DNA of 64,000 bases, from contig JAWZYU010000020.1 of the NCBI GenBank assembly GCA_038380435.1, forward strand, positions 40,022,307 to 40,086,306, in the 5' to 3' direction. Positions 21,013-31,698 of this stretch are shown in pieces; within the stretch, counting starts at the first letter, position 1; every line of letters begins with the position of its first letter. This stretch comes from Ryuthela nishihirai (lineage: Eukaryota; Arthropoda; Arachnida; Araneae; Heptathelidae). The notes under the pieces were generated by a model that did no database searches, had not been told where the DNA came from, and worked only from the letters and a program-made list of their open reading frames with translations. The translations under genes were made by a program, and so were the position numbers.

Positions 21013-23092
21013 GACATTTATCAGTGTCAAGGTAGCTAGCTAATAAACAGGGACAAATTAGATTCATTATGAGAGCGAGAGAAAAGATTTGAATGATTTA
21101 CTAAATGTAATTTTTTTTATTATTTTTTTTATTTCACCTACAATTGCACTCAAGAATTACAAAAAAATGCGAATATTTTTACATAGTTAAAAATTATTAA
21201 ATTATAAGGAGTTACAGATAGGTCTCTTATAGAGGTAAGAGAGATTTATGCAGGGGGGGGGAGGTCTAAGCTTTCATTACCTTCAAATTTGTTTTTCTTT
21301 CATTTCTCTGCTCCTTCCTCTCTTTTATTGGAATTGATAGGTCGCAGACCTATTGATTTTATTGATTTTAATTTTTTTTATATACTGTATTTCATTTCTA
21401 TCCTGATGCAACCACTTTGTGTCTGGAGATGTCTTCGGAGGTTAATGGGTGCAACATCTCCGTTGCGAATTTCATTCAGGGTTCCGTTTCATCTGTTTAC
21501 ATTGGTTGCCGAGAGGGAAATTGACTAATGTACGGAGACGAGAGGTGTCTTGTGAAACAATTTCACCTCGCCCCAAAAGCAGACATTGGCCTTCGAGAGG
21601 AATGAGAGTGTCGGCTGGCAGCAGAGCTCCATCTCACTTGTGAAATATGGAAATGGAGTCGGGTTTTGCCCAGGGCTCGGTTCTGATTGGCCCTTTTTGG
21701 TCGAGAGTTTCCAGGGTTGCCAGAAAGATATTGTCACGCTCGACCCGGGAGGAACAGTTCGGTGTGGGTTGATCAGACTAACAGACCAGGGTTTGGTCTT
21801 TTTCTATCTTTCTTTTGCTATCTTTGCTAAGTCCAACTTTAGTGAAATTCACTGGACTGACTTTTAGGCCATGATTTAGGGAGGGAAAGTGTTAAATTAG
21901 ACATCTCTTAAATTAGTGAGATGATAAACTTTTACCTAAGTATGTTAGGCGAAATTTAAAGAAATTTGCTTTGCTTGGGAAAAACCACGATCAGAGAAAT
22001 CTGGAGTGGGTGTTTCATGAAAATTTACGCCGTGTGCACATCACAATAACTTAACAGAATACAGTTCTCGTTCCGGAGAAACTTCAACATGGTAAAGTTA
22101 TTTTAATTTAACTTACTCTGCTTGTTGTCACTTTCACTTTTAAGTTTTATTTTCATTATTTTGTGTGAGTGTTGTTCGAACTTAAGCTTAACTGAATGGA
22201 GTGAGTACTTAGTCAATTTATTGTAATGTAAAATCATCCACCTTTATAAGCTATTGGTGGAACTTTGTTAAGTGTTGAATTTAAATAAATTCAAAATTTT
22301 TGTTATTGTTCAAACAAAAATTGGATCTTGGTCAATCATGTGAAATCTCTTACTCGTCGCAACTACAGTTAGAGAATACGGAACTGCGTATTGCTAGCTT
22401 GTAGATTGTTCCTGGTTCGAATCTAAAATCTTCTTTCGGCCACTCTTTCAAAAATATTTGTTTGAAGGCATTAAATTTCGAAGTCAGATCATCAAGCTAT
22501 TGACATGCAGTTCTAGATAAGATAATTATTTTAGTAAACGCGGAACATTTTAAGTTCATACCGTATGCCTCGAAGAGGAAAAAGTTGCGGGTGATAGAAT
22601 CTTTCTCAAAAAAATTTTAAAATTTCCTTTTTCAATATTTTAAATATTTCCCTCCTTAAAAGTCGGCCCTCCTTGAGGATGTGGGCCCCGAACATAGCCC
22701 GATTGACCATTATGTAAATCCAACCCTTTTCATGCTACCAAATAACTGTAGCCACGTTCAACAGGAATATTTGCCGTTATCTGGAAATATCTTCCCTGTA
22801 GTTCTGATATCTCCTCTATTACATTACATCAGTTTTGGAACTGCTTAAAATCGCCATGAAAAGAAGGAAGTTGAAGTTTCGACCAAAGGTGCAGTCACAA
22901 GCTTCCTCAAACAACAGCAAAATGAGTACCTGCGTACCGTGTTGCTAACTTCACATTGGCATAAAGATATCAATAGGCATGTACAATATCTATAGATAAA
23001 TAAATCCTTTATGCTTTTATTACCGACTTATCAATTTTTCGTTTAAACGAACGTTATACGTATGAAAATAAATTGAGTCTACGTAAAGGTTG
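21013..23092. other. nothing recognised
   Basis: T-rich tracts near 21111-21140, a G-run at 21254, and a fairly GC-balanced part at 21430-21780 with short frames. A tRNA-like trace (GATTGTTCCTGGTTCGAATC) lies near 22404-22423. I cannot support a gene or a named element. Confidence 0.4.
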
Positions 23093-23103
23093 AAACTCAG
23101 CTT

Positions 23104-23645
23104 CATCATCATCCTCAAGCAGCCATGGGCTACGGGTCCAACCAGACCGTGCAATTTAGTTCTCCAAGCATATCTGTCCTGAGCTACATCTGCTGCATCC
23201 GTCCACTGCACACCAATTCTAACAAGGTCCTGTTTGACATTGTCTGTCCACCGCATCCTAGGTCTCCCCCTCTTTCTGAGTCCTTTAGGCACACTGTTCA
23301 TAACCCTATTCGCCAATCTATAATTATTCATACGGGCAACATGGCCAAACCAACGGAGTCTCTCTCTGCACAATATGCTGCTTAAAGGAGGTTGCAAACT
23401 CCTTTGCCTAACCTCATCATTAGTTACAAAGTTGAACCACCTAATGCCCAAGATACTGCGTAAGCATCTGGAATCAAAAGCATCTAGTTTCCTGTTATCT
23501 TGTTTACAAGGTGTCCAAGTTTCACTACCATAACTAACCCTAGAAAGAACCAAACTATTATACAGTCTAATTTTAGTCTTTAGGTGTATACGCCTATTTC
23601 TCCACACTCTCCATAGATTCTTAAAAGTCCCGGCAGCAATCCCTC
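23104..23645 (-). mobile_element. 5'-truncated RTE-type LINE with 11-bp TSD
   Basis: Flanked by the perfect duplication AAACTCAGCTT (23093-23103 and 23646-23656). It ends, on the minus strand, in GATGATGATG, a short-repeat tail typical of RTE-like elements. Only the last ~540 bp is present, as expected of target-primed reverse transcription that stopped early. Confidence 0.9.
23104..23645 (-). pseudogene. C-terminus of RTE-type reverse transcriptase
   Basis: The open frame encodes the region after the RT active site: RIHLKTKIRLYNSLVLSRV, YGSETWTPCKQDNRKLDAF, LRWFGHVARM, then GRPRMRWTDNVKQDL and a short C-terminus near GCLRMMM. These are standard signatures of the C-terminal part of RTE-clade ORF2. 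The catalytic YADD block and the endonuclease are absent, so it cannot retrotranspose. The frame itself is intact and the TSD perfect, so the insertion is fairly recent. Confidence 0.88.
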
Positions 23646-23656
23646 AAACTCAGCTT

Positions 23657-24314
23657 ATAGAAATAAAATATTTATAGCTCACAGAATTGTTTTGGAAAAT
23701 GCTATCATACAGTTAGTTCCCCTATTTATTTAATGAGGGAATAATTTATAGGGAATAAATGAATAATTCAAATTTCCTATTTGTTTTTTTTTTCTTACTT
23801 TTTGTCTCGTAAGAAAAGTAAAAAGAATAAAAAGACAAACTAAAACAAAGTAAATTCTTCAAAATAAATATTTCATAACATAACTTTAATGTTATCACTT
23901 TTTAATAACCATACCTTAATTGCTTCAGAAATAGCAACTCATTTAATTATTTTATAATCTTGAGGTAAAACATCAAAAAACTCAGTTACCAAATAAATAT
24001 AACATTTCTGTGTGATTGGTTTCTTGAGTTTTGCGATTAACCAACATCAATGTTTCGATGAACGCGCATTTTTTTCTAAGTACCTTCAAAGTTGGAAATA
24101 AAATTAATTTTTCCTAGATGAATCCTTCTACTCTTCAATTTCAGTAAATCCTTTAGATATTCGTTAGATATTCTTTAATTATTTCAAACAAATTCTTCCC
24201 TGCCTTCAGATAAATCCCCTCACTCATTGAGAAGAACCTTTTTACACCTTCAAACGAATCCTTTCACTCTTTCAGAAAAATTTTCGCACTTCTTCGGGTG
24301 ATTTATTTTATAAT
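23657..24314. other. AT-rich, nothing recognised
   Basis: From about 24190 the sequence begins to resemble diverged copies of the minisatellite that follows (CCTTCAGATAAATCC, TCAAACGAATCC). Confidence 0.45.
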
Positions 24315-24800
24315 CCTTTCCAGTCAGATGAATCCTCCCACTCCTTCAGAAAAATCCTTTCCAGTCAGATGAATCCTTCCACTCCTTCAGAAAAATCCTT
24401 TCCAATCAGATGAATCCTTACACTCCTTCAGAAAAATCCTTTCCAATCAGATGAATCCTTTCACTCCTTCACAAAAATCCTTTCCAGTCAGATGAATCCT
24501 TTCCACTTCTTCAGAAAAATCCTTTCCAATCAGATGAATCCTTTCCACTCCTTCAGAAAAATCCCTTCCAATCAGATGAATCCTTTCCAGTCAGATGAAT
24601 CATTCCACTCCTTCAGAAAAATCCTTTCCAATCAGATGAATCCTTCCACTCCTTCAGAAAAATCCTTTCCAATCAGACGAATCCTTTCCACTCCTTCAGA
24701 AAAATCCTTTCCAATCAGATGAATCCTTTCCAGTCAGATGAATCCTTCCACTCCTTCAGAAAAATCCTTTCCAGTCAGATGAATCCTTCCACTGCTCCAT
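24315..24800 (+). repeat. ~40-bp minisatellite, ~11 copies
   Basis: The unit TCAGATGAATCCTTCCACTC followed by CTTCAGAAAAATCCTTTCCA varies between about 40 and 43 bp, and one unit near 24580 and one near 24720 are shortened. Diverged copies extend leftward to about 24180. The Ser/Phe/Pro-rich frame across it is a by-product. Confidence 0.93.
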
Positions 24801-26104
24801 ACAAATTCCATCACTCTTTAAAATGAATCTTTTCACTCGTTAAAATAAATTTTTGTTCTCCTTCGCATAATTACTTCAGTGAGATCCTTAGGATGAAGTA
24901 ACTTTTCGGAAATAGAACATATTTAAAATATTTATTTTTAAATATCTAAAGAGAATTGAGATCTGGCAGCAAAAAAATAACAGAAGAACGGAATCACATG
25001 TTCAGTGCTAGCTGAGCAATTCAACAGATTACTAGCAGGATAAATCATCTTAGCGAGTCGCATATTTGACAACCATGCATTAAACACGAGACATGAACGA
25101 GTACCAAAAGAACGGTAACGAAATCGATGAAGCATTTGTAACGAGCCTTTATCATAACGATGTACTCCAACGACGTATAACAATGAAAGTTTTTATTTTC
25201 GCATGTAGTATAAATAACAAACTTTTTCCCTCCTATATTTGGCAACCCTCCAAATTCACGCGCTAAGAAGAACAAGTCAACAAATGGCGTGAGTCGATTT
25301 CGCACGCGCCGTGTCACCTGCTTCTTTGCCTGACAACGCCCGAATCGCGTGCAAAGGATCATGACGTCAGTCTCTTTTTTCCCCTCTTATTATTATTTTC
25401 ACCATTATTTTTCTCGCACCTCGCCGTAGTTCCTCCACTAGAGACAAACGACAGTCCATAAGGGAAAGAAGATGGATGACTTGCACAAGCAATAAGATGG
25501 TATTTACCACTGTAATCCGTTTCGTATTGACTTTGCTACCCTTGGATGGCATTGTGGTCTGGGGAGAGGTGATTCTCCCTGATGAGGGGATTTCTTCCAC
25601 ATCGAAGACGCCACCAACAGTTTTGCTCGACTAATAATATACAGAATTGGACTCACACGCCACTCCTAACACTGAATCAACAGGGATGCTTAGAGCGGTC
25701 CTTCCACAAACCACCCCTTCGGAACACGGTAACATAACATTAATTCACACTGGCCTCTTGATTTATGGAATTACCTTAGAGTTACCGCAAAAAACACCTA
25801 GGGAAATTCTTACTTTTCTCAATCCTCTGCTGTGATGAATCATCTGCCACATGCCAGTGTTTTGTTTGCCGTTTCTTACAGTTGATTTCGGATTTTTTTT
25901 TCCTTTTCTGGAATCGTTAAATGAGCTTTATTATCACTATTTCTATTATGGGAAAACAATAGAAAATTAATTCAAGCGAAATACAGAAACAAAGAGAGAA
26001 AGCATTAAATTCTGTTTAATGCGTAAGTATAAAAAAAAAAGTTTATAACCAAATTTAATCTCCAATAATAATGAAGCAGAAATCACTTTTTATCATCTTC
26101 CATA
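24801..26104. other. no supported feature
   Basis: Includes short frames at 25045-25362 and 25367-25600 (minus) without recognisable domains. An ATGACGTCA CRE-like palindrome lies near 25360. No exon could be defined. Confidence 0.35.
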
Positions 26105-26490
26105 TTGGATTGTTTTACCTCTAAGCGACACAATCGTATTTATACACAATCAGCTAAACGGTCATGTCAGAAGGTCATGTCTCAGAGAAGGTTGGGGAAA
26201 GGGACTCACTGGAGAGCTGTTAGTCCAGATGATAGCCTCTCGACAACTCCATACAGCTTGCTCTTTAATGTGCAACAAGATACGGCTCTTCTCACACGGA
26301 GCCACTGCTTTACTTCCCATCCGACGGACGACGACATTTCGAAGGCCATTGGTGTTCCCTTTCTCACAGAAGGCACAATGAGGATTAGGGGAGATAAATC
26401 TCAATCCTGGCACAGGTGGGACTGAACCTGGAAACTGCAAATTATGAACTGTAGACTGGCACTCTACCGACTGAGCCAACCCTCGGCCCA
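26105..26490 (-). mobile_element. old SINE A copy
   Basis: Tail-to-head reverse copy with many substitutions and small indels (TTGGATTGTTTTACCTCTAAG at left, CTACCGACTGAGCCAACCC at right). It is among the most diverged full-length copies here. Confidence 0.82.
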
Positions 26491-26630
26491 GGAACATCAA
26501 CTTATAAGTCTGGAGCACTGCAAAGTTAACCGCCATGCCCCACGCTAGAGGCCTGCACACTGCCTGGAATCTGCGGAACTGTCTCACAAAGCATTCATTT
26601 GTCTTGCATCCCTCAACCAATCTTCAAATG

Positions 26631-27209
26631 TCCCGCAAAGTTCATTCCTATTGAGTCGTTATTACCTTTTATACAATAAGCTAAAAGTTCTATTGTCCCA
26701 CAAAGTTCATTCCTATTGAGTCGTTATTACCTTTTATTCAGTAAGCTAAAAGTTCTATTGTCCCGCAAGTTCATTCCTATTGAGTCGTTATTACCTTTTA
26801 TACAATAAACTAAAAGTTCTATTGTCCCACAACGTTCATTCCTATTGAGTCGTTATTACATTTATACAATAGGCTAAAAGTTCTATTGTTCCACAAAGTT
26901 CATTCCTATTGAGTCGTTATTACCTATTATACAATAAACTAAAAGTTCTATTGTCCCGCAAAGTTCATTCCTATTGAGTCGTTGTTACCTTTTATACAAT
27001 AAGCTAAAAGTTCTATTGTTCCGCAAAGTTCATTCCTATTGAGTCGTTGTTACCTTTTATACAATAAGCTAAAAGTTCTATTGTTCAGCAAAATTCATTC
27101 CTATTGAGTCGTTATTACCTTTTACACAATAAGCTGAAAGTTCTATTGTCCCGCAAACTTCATTCCTATTCAGTCGTTATTACCTTTTATACAATAAGCT
27201 AAAAGTTCT
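26631..27209 (+). repeat. 65-bp minisatellite, ~9 copies
   Basis: The unit CAAAGTTCATTCCTATTGAG, TCGTTATTACCTTTTATACA, ATAAGCTAAAAGTTCTATTG, TCCCG is 65 bp and highly conserved between copies, suggesting recent amplification. It runs directly into a (TG)n microsatellite at 27208-27226. Confidence 0.95.
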
Positions 27210-27226
27210 GTGTGTGTGTGTGTGTC

Positions 27227-27584
27227 TTTGCTATACAAATCTTCGCTGTTCAATCTAATTTCACACACCATATACAACACATCAAACCCCAGGGACTAAA
27301 CAGTAGCCTGTACTAAAATTATAAACGGTATATAAGCAAGAAATTTTAAAATGCATCCCAGACTACTTTTCAAACATTTACGATATATTAGTTTCCCTGT
27401 ACATTTTTTTACGAATTTGTTGTGTTATTTTCCCCTATAAGTAGAATTTGAAATCGGGAATCTAACGTATTCTTACCTCATGTAATATATAGATTGAGGG
27501 CGAACTATGACTAAAAAAATTGATAACCATGGCAATGGTAAAACATCATCGTTCAAATGCTCCTAATCCGTTGATTGGCATTCT
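27227..27584. other. flank of the LINE, nothing recognised
   Basis: AT-rich DNA to the left of the full-length LINE insertion. Confidence 0.45.
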
Positions 27585-27780
27585 GTAGGTAACGTAAGAC
27601 TCTCTAGAATTAACAACGCCTGCCCCGCCAAAAACGGCACTACAGGCTAAATAGAGCTACTCTAAAATTTTGATACCCCCCCCCGCGAACCCTCGTCCGC
27701 TGGAAGGACACCATCATTCTTCCTTTACATCTTTCTTTATTTAAAACAATAACATATTTACAGAGAAATATATATACATA

Positions 27781-27798
27781 GGGCGCGACTTAGCGCCC
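27781..27798 (-). other. 3' UTR hairpin of LINE
   Basis: Perfect 6-bp GC-only stem GGGCGC/GCGCCC with loop GACTTA in an otherwise AT-rich 3' UTR. It is a candidate recognition structure for the element's own reverse transcriptase. Confidence 0.7.
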
Positions 27799-27995
27799 TT
27801 TACATAATTTAAACATTAAATACATGTACAAATAAATATAATAACATAAGACTGATGAGGCTTCTTTTCATACATACAGGAGTAGAGATTTATCTTCTCC
27901 TGTTTCGTCTTCTTCTTCTTCATTTCTCCTTTAAGAATTATCTTCTTAGGACCTTCTTTCTTCTAGTAGGAGAAGACTTTGTCTCCTCCCACGGA

Positions 27996-28018
27996 GGGAG
28001 GGGATCCAGTCCCCTCCC
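27996..28018 (-). other. hairpin overlapping ORF2 stop
   Basis: Perfect 9-bp stem GGGAGGGGA (27996-28004) and TCCCCTCCC (28010-28018) with loop TCCAG. The stem includes the last base of the TAG stop codon (28018-28020). It may mark the start of a structured 3' UTR. Confidence 0.8.
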
Positions 28019-31000
28019 TAATCTAGTATTATCATTTCTTGTTGATTATTGTAGATGTAACTCATTACATCTCTCATTTGTGAACGTAGCTCTGTGTTCT
28101 CCCAGAGCAGATTTACTTTATTACGATCAACTTTCGTTAAATAGTTTCCTCTAATATTCCTTAAATGTGTACAATCGTATATATAGTGAAGCGCTCCCGC
28201 ATCACGAGAGCCGCAGATACAGGAACATCTTTTGATATTAAATCTACTAAGGTATTTCGGTAAGTTACCATGATCCGTCAAGATTTGGTTCAGATAGAAA
28301 TCTGTTGAGACTCTTTTCATGGACACCTTCTTGAGAAATCTATAAGTGTGTCTTCCTGTTGCGTCTTCTTGGTCCCATCTTGTTTGCCAAATCTCCAGAC
28401 TTCTTTTTCTCAGTTTTGTCTTTATGCATTCCTTTGAAATTTGAATTTCACAATCAACTTGTGATCTTTTACATGCGTTCTTTGCATGATTGTCAGCCAG
28501 TTCATTTCCTGGGCAGCCTTGATGGCTTTTCACCCAGTGGAATTTTATTTTTCTATCTTCTTCTAACTCTGCTATTAGATGTTTAATCTTGTCAACTGTT
28601 GGATTTTTATGTTGAATCCTTTGTATCGCAAACAATGCTGATTGACTGTCCGAGTACAAGTCCATTTCTTGGTCAGTACATTCTGTAACGAACCATTCAA
28701 CTCCCTTTAGAACAGCAAATATCTCAGCTTGAAACACAGTAGCTGTGTCTGATAATCTGTACTCATTTTGCTTTGTTGGACTTGTACCTCTGAAGATACA
28801 CATGGACGCACCCGTGTGCTTTTCCATTCTGGAACCATCTGTAAAAATTTTAACATCATAGTTTGAGTCTTCCGGTGGGACCTTATCCCACCTTATTTGC
28901 ATTTGCTTCGCTGGGTGTCTTGTCCCTTTAATAATTTGTTTTTCTATATTTTTTCCATCTATAGATTCATCCCATAGTTCTACCTTTTGTTCTAAAGTAA
29001 AACTTCGAAAAACCGCAGCTTCTTGTTCAATAATAAGTTCAATTGGCAAAGTACCTGCCAAGACCTGAAGTGCTGATGTTGATGTCGTCTTATAACATCT
29101 TGTGATGCCCAATAGGGCTAATCTTTGAATCTGCTGCAGTTTATGAATCATTCTTACTGTTCCTCCTTGGGGCCACCAGGCCCCACAAGCGTAAGTTACT
29201 ATCCTTTCTATTCCCCTTTTATATAGTTCTTTTTTAACTGTACCTTTCAGCCCCCATGTCCTAGTTGACATTCTATGCAGGGCATTTAAAATCGTTACAC
29301 ATCTTTCCTTGACTTTATTCAGATGACATAACCAATTCCTTTTGTCATCCAGCCACACTCCTAGGTATTTCAATACTTTTACAACTTTTACAGGTCTCTC
29401 TTTAAACCTTAAGCTTGGGAGCCTTTTCATTTTTCCCTCTTTAGGAAATACTATAATGTTTGTCTTCTCAGGGCTGAATTCCAGTCTTGTACTTTCTGCC
29501 CATTTCTCTAAGTCTATTAAGACTTTTTGACAATCTTGTTCTAGGATATGTCTCCCCGAAGCAGAGACTATTACAATAATATCATCTGCGTAGGCTTGAA
29601 TTTGTGTATCTTCTTTAGTTGTAATATTTAGTGCAGAATCTGCAACTATGTTCCACAGTAGGGGCCCAGAATTAGACCCCTGCGGACAACCTTTATAATA
29701 TTGTCTGGAGATTTCAGTATCTCCGTCTTTAACTACTATCTTCCTTTTTGATAAGTAGTTACTAAAAACTTTAAACAAGTTCTTTGGAACTCTATGTCTT
29801 CTTAACTCGTCTAGTAGGAACGGCCACCAAACATTATTAAAAGCTCCTTTTACATCTAACGATATCACACACGTGTGTTTCTTTAGCGCCTTGTTCTCGT
29901 CTATTGTTGCCATTAACTTTGAAATCGCCATAGTTGTGCTTTTGCCTGGAATGAATCCAAACTGATTTGGATTCAACTTGTCATTACTTTGTAGATAGTA
30001 ACTCAGTCTATTAGTTAGAAGCTTGTCCAACACCTTGCTCCACGACGATAATAGACATATTGGTCTGTAAGCTGAAGGATTTTTTCTATCTTTTCCTTCT
30101 TTATTGAACAGTATTAGTTCAGCTACTTTCCAACTGTCTGGAAAGATTCCTCTGCAAAGACATTCATTAAGAATGCTCACAAACCAGCTTTTGTTAACCT
30201 CAAAGAGTTCAATAATTAATTCTAGGGAGAGCCCATCAAGCCCTGGCGCTTTCCCCTTGTTCATTGAATCCATCACTTCTTCTACCTCTACTATAGTAAA
30301 TAGAATGTCGTCTTCTGTATTAACAGGTCTCCTTGACCTGTTTCTAATATTTCTATGATATTCGTTATCTTCTTCCCTGTTATCCTCAGGGAAATGATAT
30401 TCCAGCAGACAGTTTAACGATTCCTTAACGTTCTTCGTTAAAGAACCATCTTTTTGCATAATTGTTGAGAGTTTAAACGAACCTCTTGTTGCTTCTTTCG
30501 CAACTTTAAAATGCACCCCAAAGGGTTTTTCTTGTGATACTTCATCACATAATTTTTTCCAGCTATTGTTTTTAGCTGTATTTATCTCCTTCTTGTATTT
30601 TGCTTCCCATAGTTTAAACTCTGTTCTAAGGCTTTTTCTTTGCCTTTCATCTGTATAACATCTTTGGTATTTTCGTCTTTTCTTTTTAACTTCTTTTCTA
30701 AGTTTGGTTAACTCTTTATTCCACCATGGTACTTTTCTATATCCCGAAATCACTTTTCGGGTTTCCTCTTTTTGATTATCACTACATATCTTTTGTAGCG
30801 TTTTAGTAGCCTTTACAATGTATTCATCTAGATCTTCCTGTTGTTTAACCTCTTCAGAGGTCTTATCCGAGAACTTTTCTGAAAGTTCCTTTCTGAATTC
30901 TATCCAGTCTAGGTTCTTTATCGAATATCTCTTATTAGCACTTGTGCTAACATTCCCAAAATTTAGGGAAAAGCTAATGTATGCGTGATCACTGCAGCTT

Positions 31001-31698
31001 ATTTCATCCTCCACTGCCCATTGTAAAACGAAGTCTTGGTTCACTACTTTATGCAGAGTAACATCTATCCAGCTTGTACCTAGACTGCTGGAAAAAGTTG
31101 GGTCACTATTCGGATCATTAACCGTTGTAAATCCATTTTGATTAATGAACTCCAGGACTTCTTTTCCTCTCTGGTCCTCCCTTTGAGGTCCCCAGAGGTT
31201 ACTGCTTGCATTGAAGTCCCCTCCTAGGACAATGTTCCAGTTGGGATAGACTTGAACTATGTTATTAACAACTTGAAAATTCTCCTCAAACGATTCTTTA
31301 GGTGGGCAGTACATGGAAATCAGCACACATTTCTGACCACCTTTTTCAACTGTTACGACTACCACATCTCTTGATGTGTAAATCTCTGTAACACTTAAAT
31401 GTCTTTTCCCGATAACAATTGCACTTCTTGGCTGTGGGTGAGATGCTCCAAAGACTCTCCAGCCTGCTGGAAACCCTCTTATTTTGTCTTTATAGACATA
31501 AGGCTCTTGCACCAATGCTTTGTCATAGTCTCTTTCCTCGATATACAAAACGAGACTATTCGTAGCAGCTTTAGCGTGATGTAAGTTTATTTGTACTATT
31601 TTAGACAAGCTCGAATCAGTATCGAATTCGTTTAACCAATAACTCGAGCTCTCTTCTGTAACAAGAACAGTCCATGTCCAGACTTGAATGCTGGACAT
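28018..31698 (-). CDS. LINE ORF2: endonuclease-RT-RNase H-CCHC
   Basis: Intact 1226-residue polyprotein for target-primed reverse transcription. Domains in order: apurinic-like endonuclease from about residue 34 (QINLHHAKAAT 36-46, QEP 64-66, GGDFNA 159-164, SWIDVT 209-214, SDH 236-238); reverse transcriptase about 520-790 (YRPICLL 544-550, GFIPGKST 581-588, SLDVKGAF 613-620 with D615, YADD 703-706); RNase H about 950-1075 with all four acidic residues (D954, E992, D1017, D1069); C-terminal CCHC cluster C1160, C1162, H1171, C1176. The ATG at 31698 directly follows an in-frame TAG, so it is the first possible start, and it lies 83 nt inside ORF1 in another frame. ORF2 would be translated by reinitiation or ribosome repositioning. 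No stop or frameshift is present, so the copy is young and may still be active. R1 or LOA cannot be separated without a tree. Confidence 0.95.
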   Translation of the reverse strand: MSSIQVWTWTVLVTEESSSYWLNEFDTDSSLSKIVQINLHHAKAATNSLVLYIEERDYDKALVQEPYVYKDKIRGFPAGWRVFGASHPQPRSAIVIGKRHLSVTEIYTSRDVVVVTVEKGGQKCVLISMYCPPKESFEENFQVVNNIVQVYPNWNIVLGGDFNASSNLWGPQREDQRGKEVLEFINQNGFTTVNDPNSDPTFSSSLGTSWIDVTLHKVVNQDFVLQWAVEDEISCSDHAYISFSLNFGNVSTSANKRYSIKNLDWIEFRKELSEKFSDKTSEEVKQQEDLDEYIVKATKTLQKICSDNQKEETRKVISGYRKVPWWNKELTKLRKEVKKKRRKYQRCYTDERQRKSLRTEFKLWEAKYKKEINTAKNNSWKKLCDEVSQEKPFGVHFKVAKEATRGSFKLSTIMQKDGSLTKNVKESLNCLLEYHFPEDNREEDNEYHRNIRNRSRRPVNTEDDILFTIVEVEEVMDSMNKGKAPGLDGLSLELIIELFEVNKSWFVSILNECLCRGIFPDSWKVAELILFNKEGKDRKNPSAYRPICLLSSWSKVLDKLLTNRLSYYLQSNDKLNPNQFGFIPGKSTTMAISKLMATIDENKALKKHTCVISLDVKGAFNNVWWPFLLDELRRHRVPKNLFKVFSNYLSKRKIVVKDGDTEISRQYYKGCPQGSNSGPLLWNIVADSALNITTKEDTQIQAYADDIIVIVSASGRHILEQDCQKVLIDLEKWAESTRLEFSPEKTNIIVFPKEGKMKRLPSLRFKERPVKVVKVLKYLGVWLDDKRNWLCHLNKVKERCVTILNALHRMSTRTWGLKGTVKKELYKRGIERIVTYACGAWWPQGGTVRMIHKLQQIQRLALLGITRCYKTTSTSALQVLAGTLPIELIIEQEAAVFRSFTLEQKVELWDESIDGKNIEKQIIKGTRHPAKQMQIRWDKVPPEDSNYDVKIFTDGSRMEKHTGASMCIFRGTSPTKQNEYRLSDTATVFQAEIFAVLKGVEWFVTECTDQEMDLYSDSQSALFAIQRIQHKNPTVDKIKHLIAELEEDRKIKFHWVKSHQGCPGNELADNHAKNACKRSQVDCEIQISKECIKTKLRKRSLEIWQTRWDQEDATGRHTYRFLKKVSMKRVSTDFYLNQILTDHGNLPKYLSRFNIKRCSCICGSRDAGALHYIYDCTHLRNIRGNYLTKVDRNKVNLLWENTELRSQMRDVMSYIYNNQQEMIILD

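Noticed and set aside
25367..25600. 77-codon minus frame MEEIPSSGRITS...
   Set aside because: Looks less repetitive than most, but no domain, promoter or splice evidence was found.
26631..27209. CRISPR-like regular repeats
   Set aside because: The 65-bp units are contiguous without distinct spacers, and the window is eukaryotic. It is a minisatellite.
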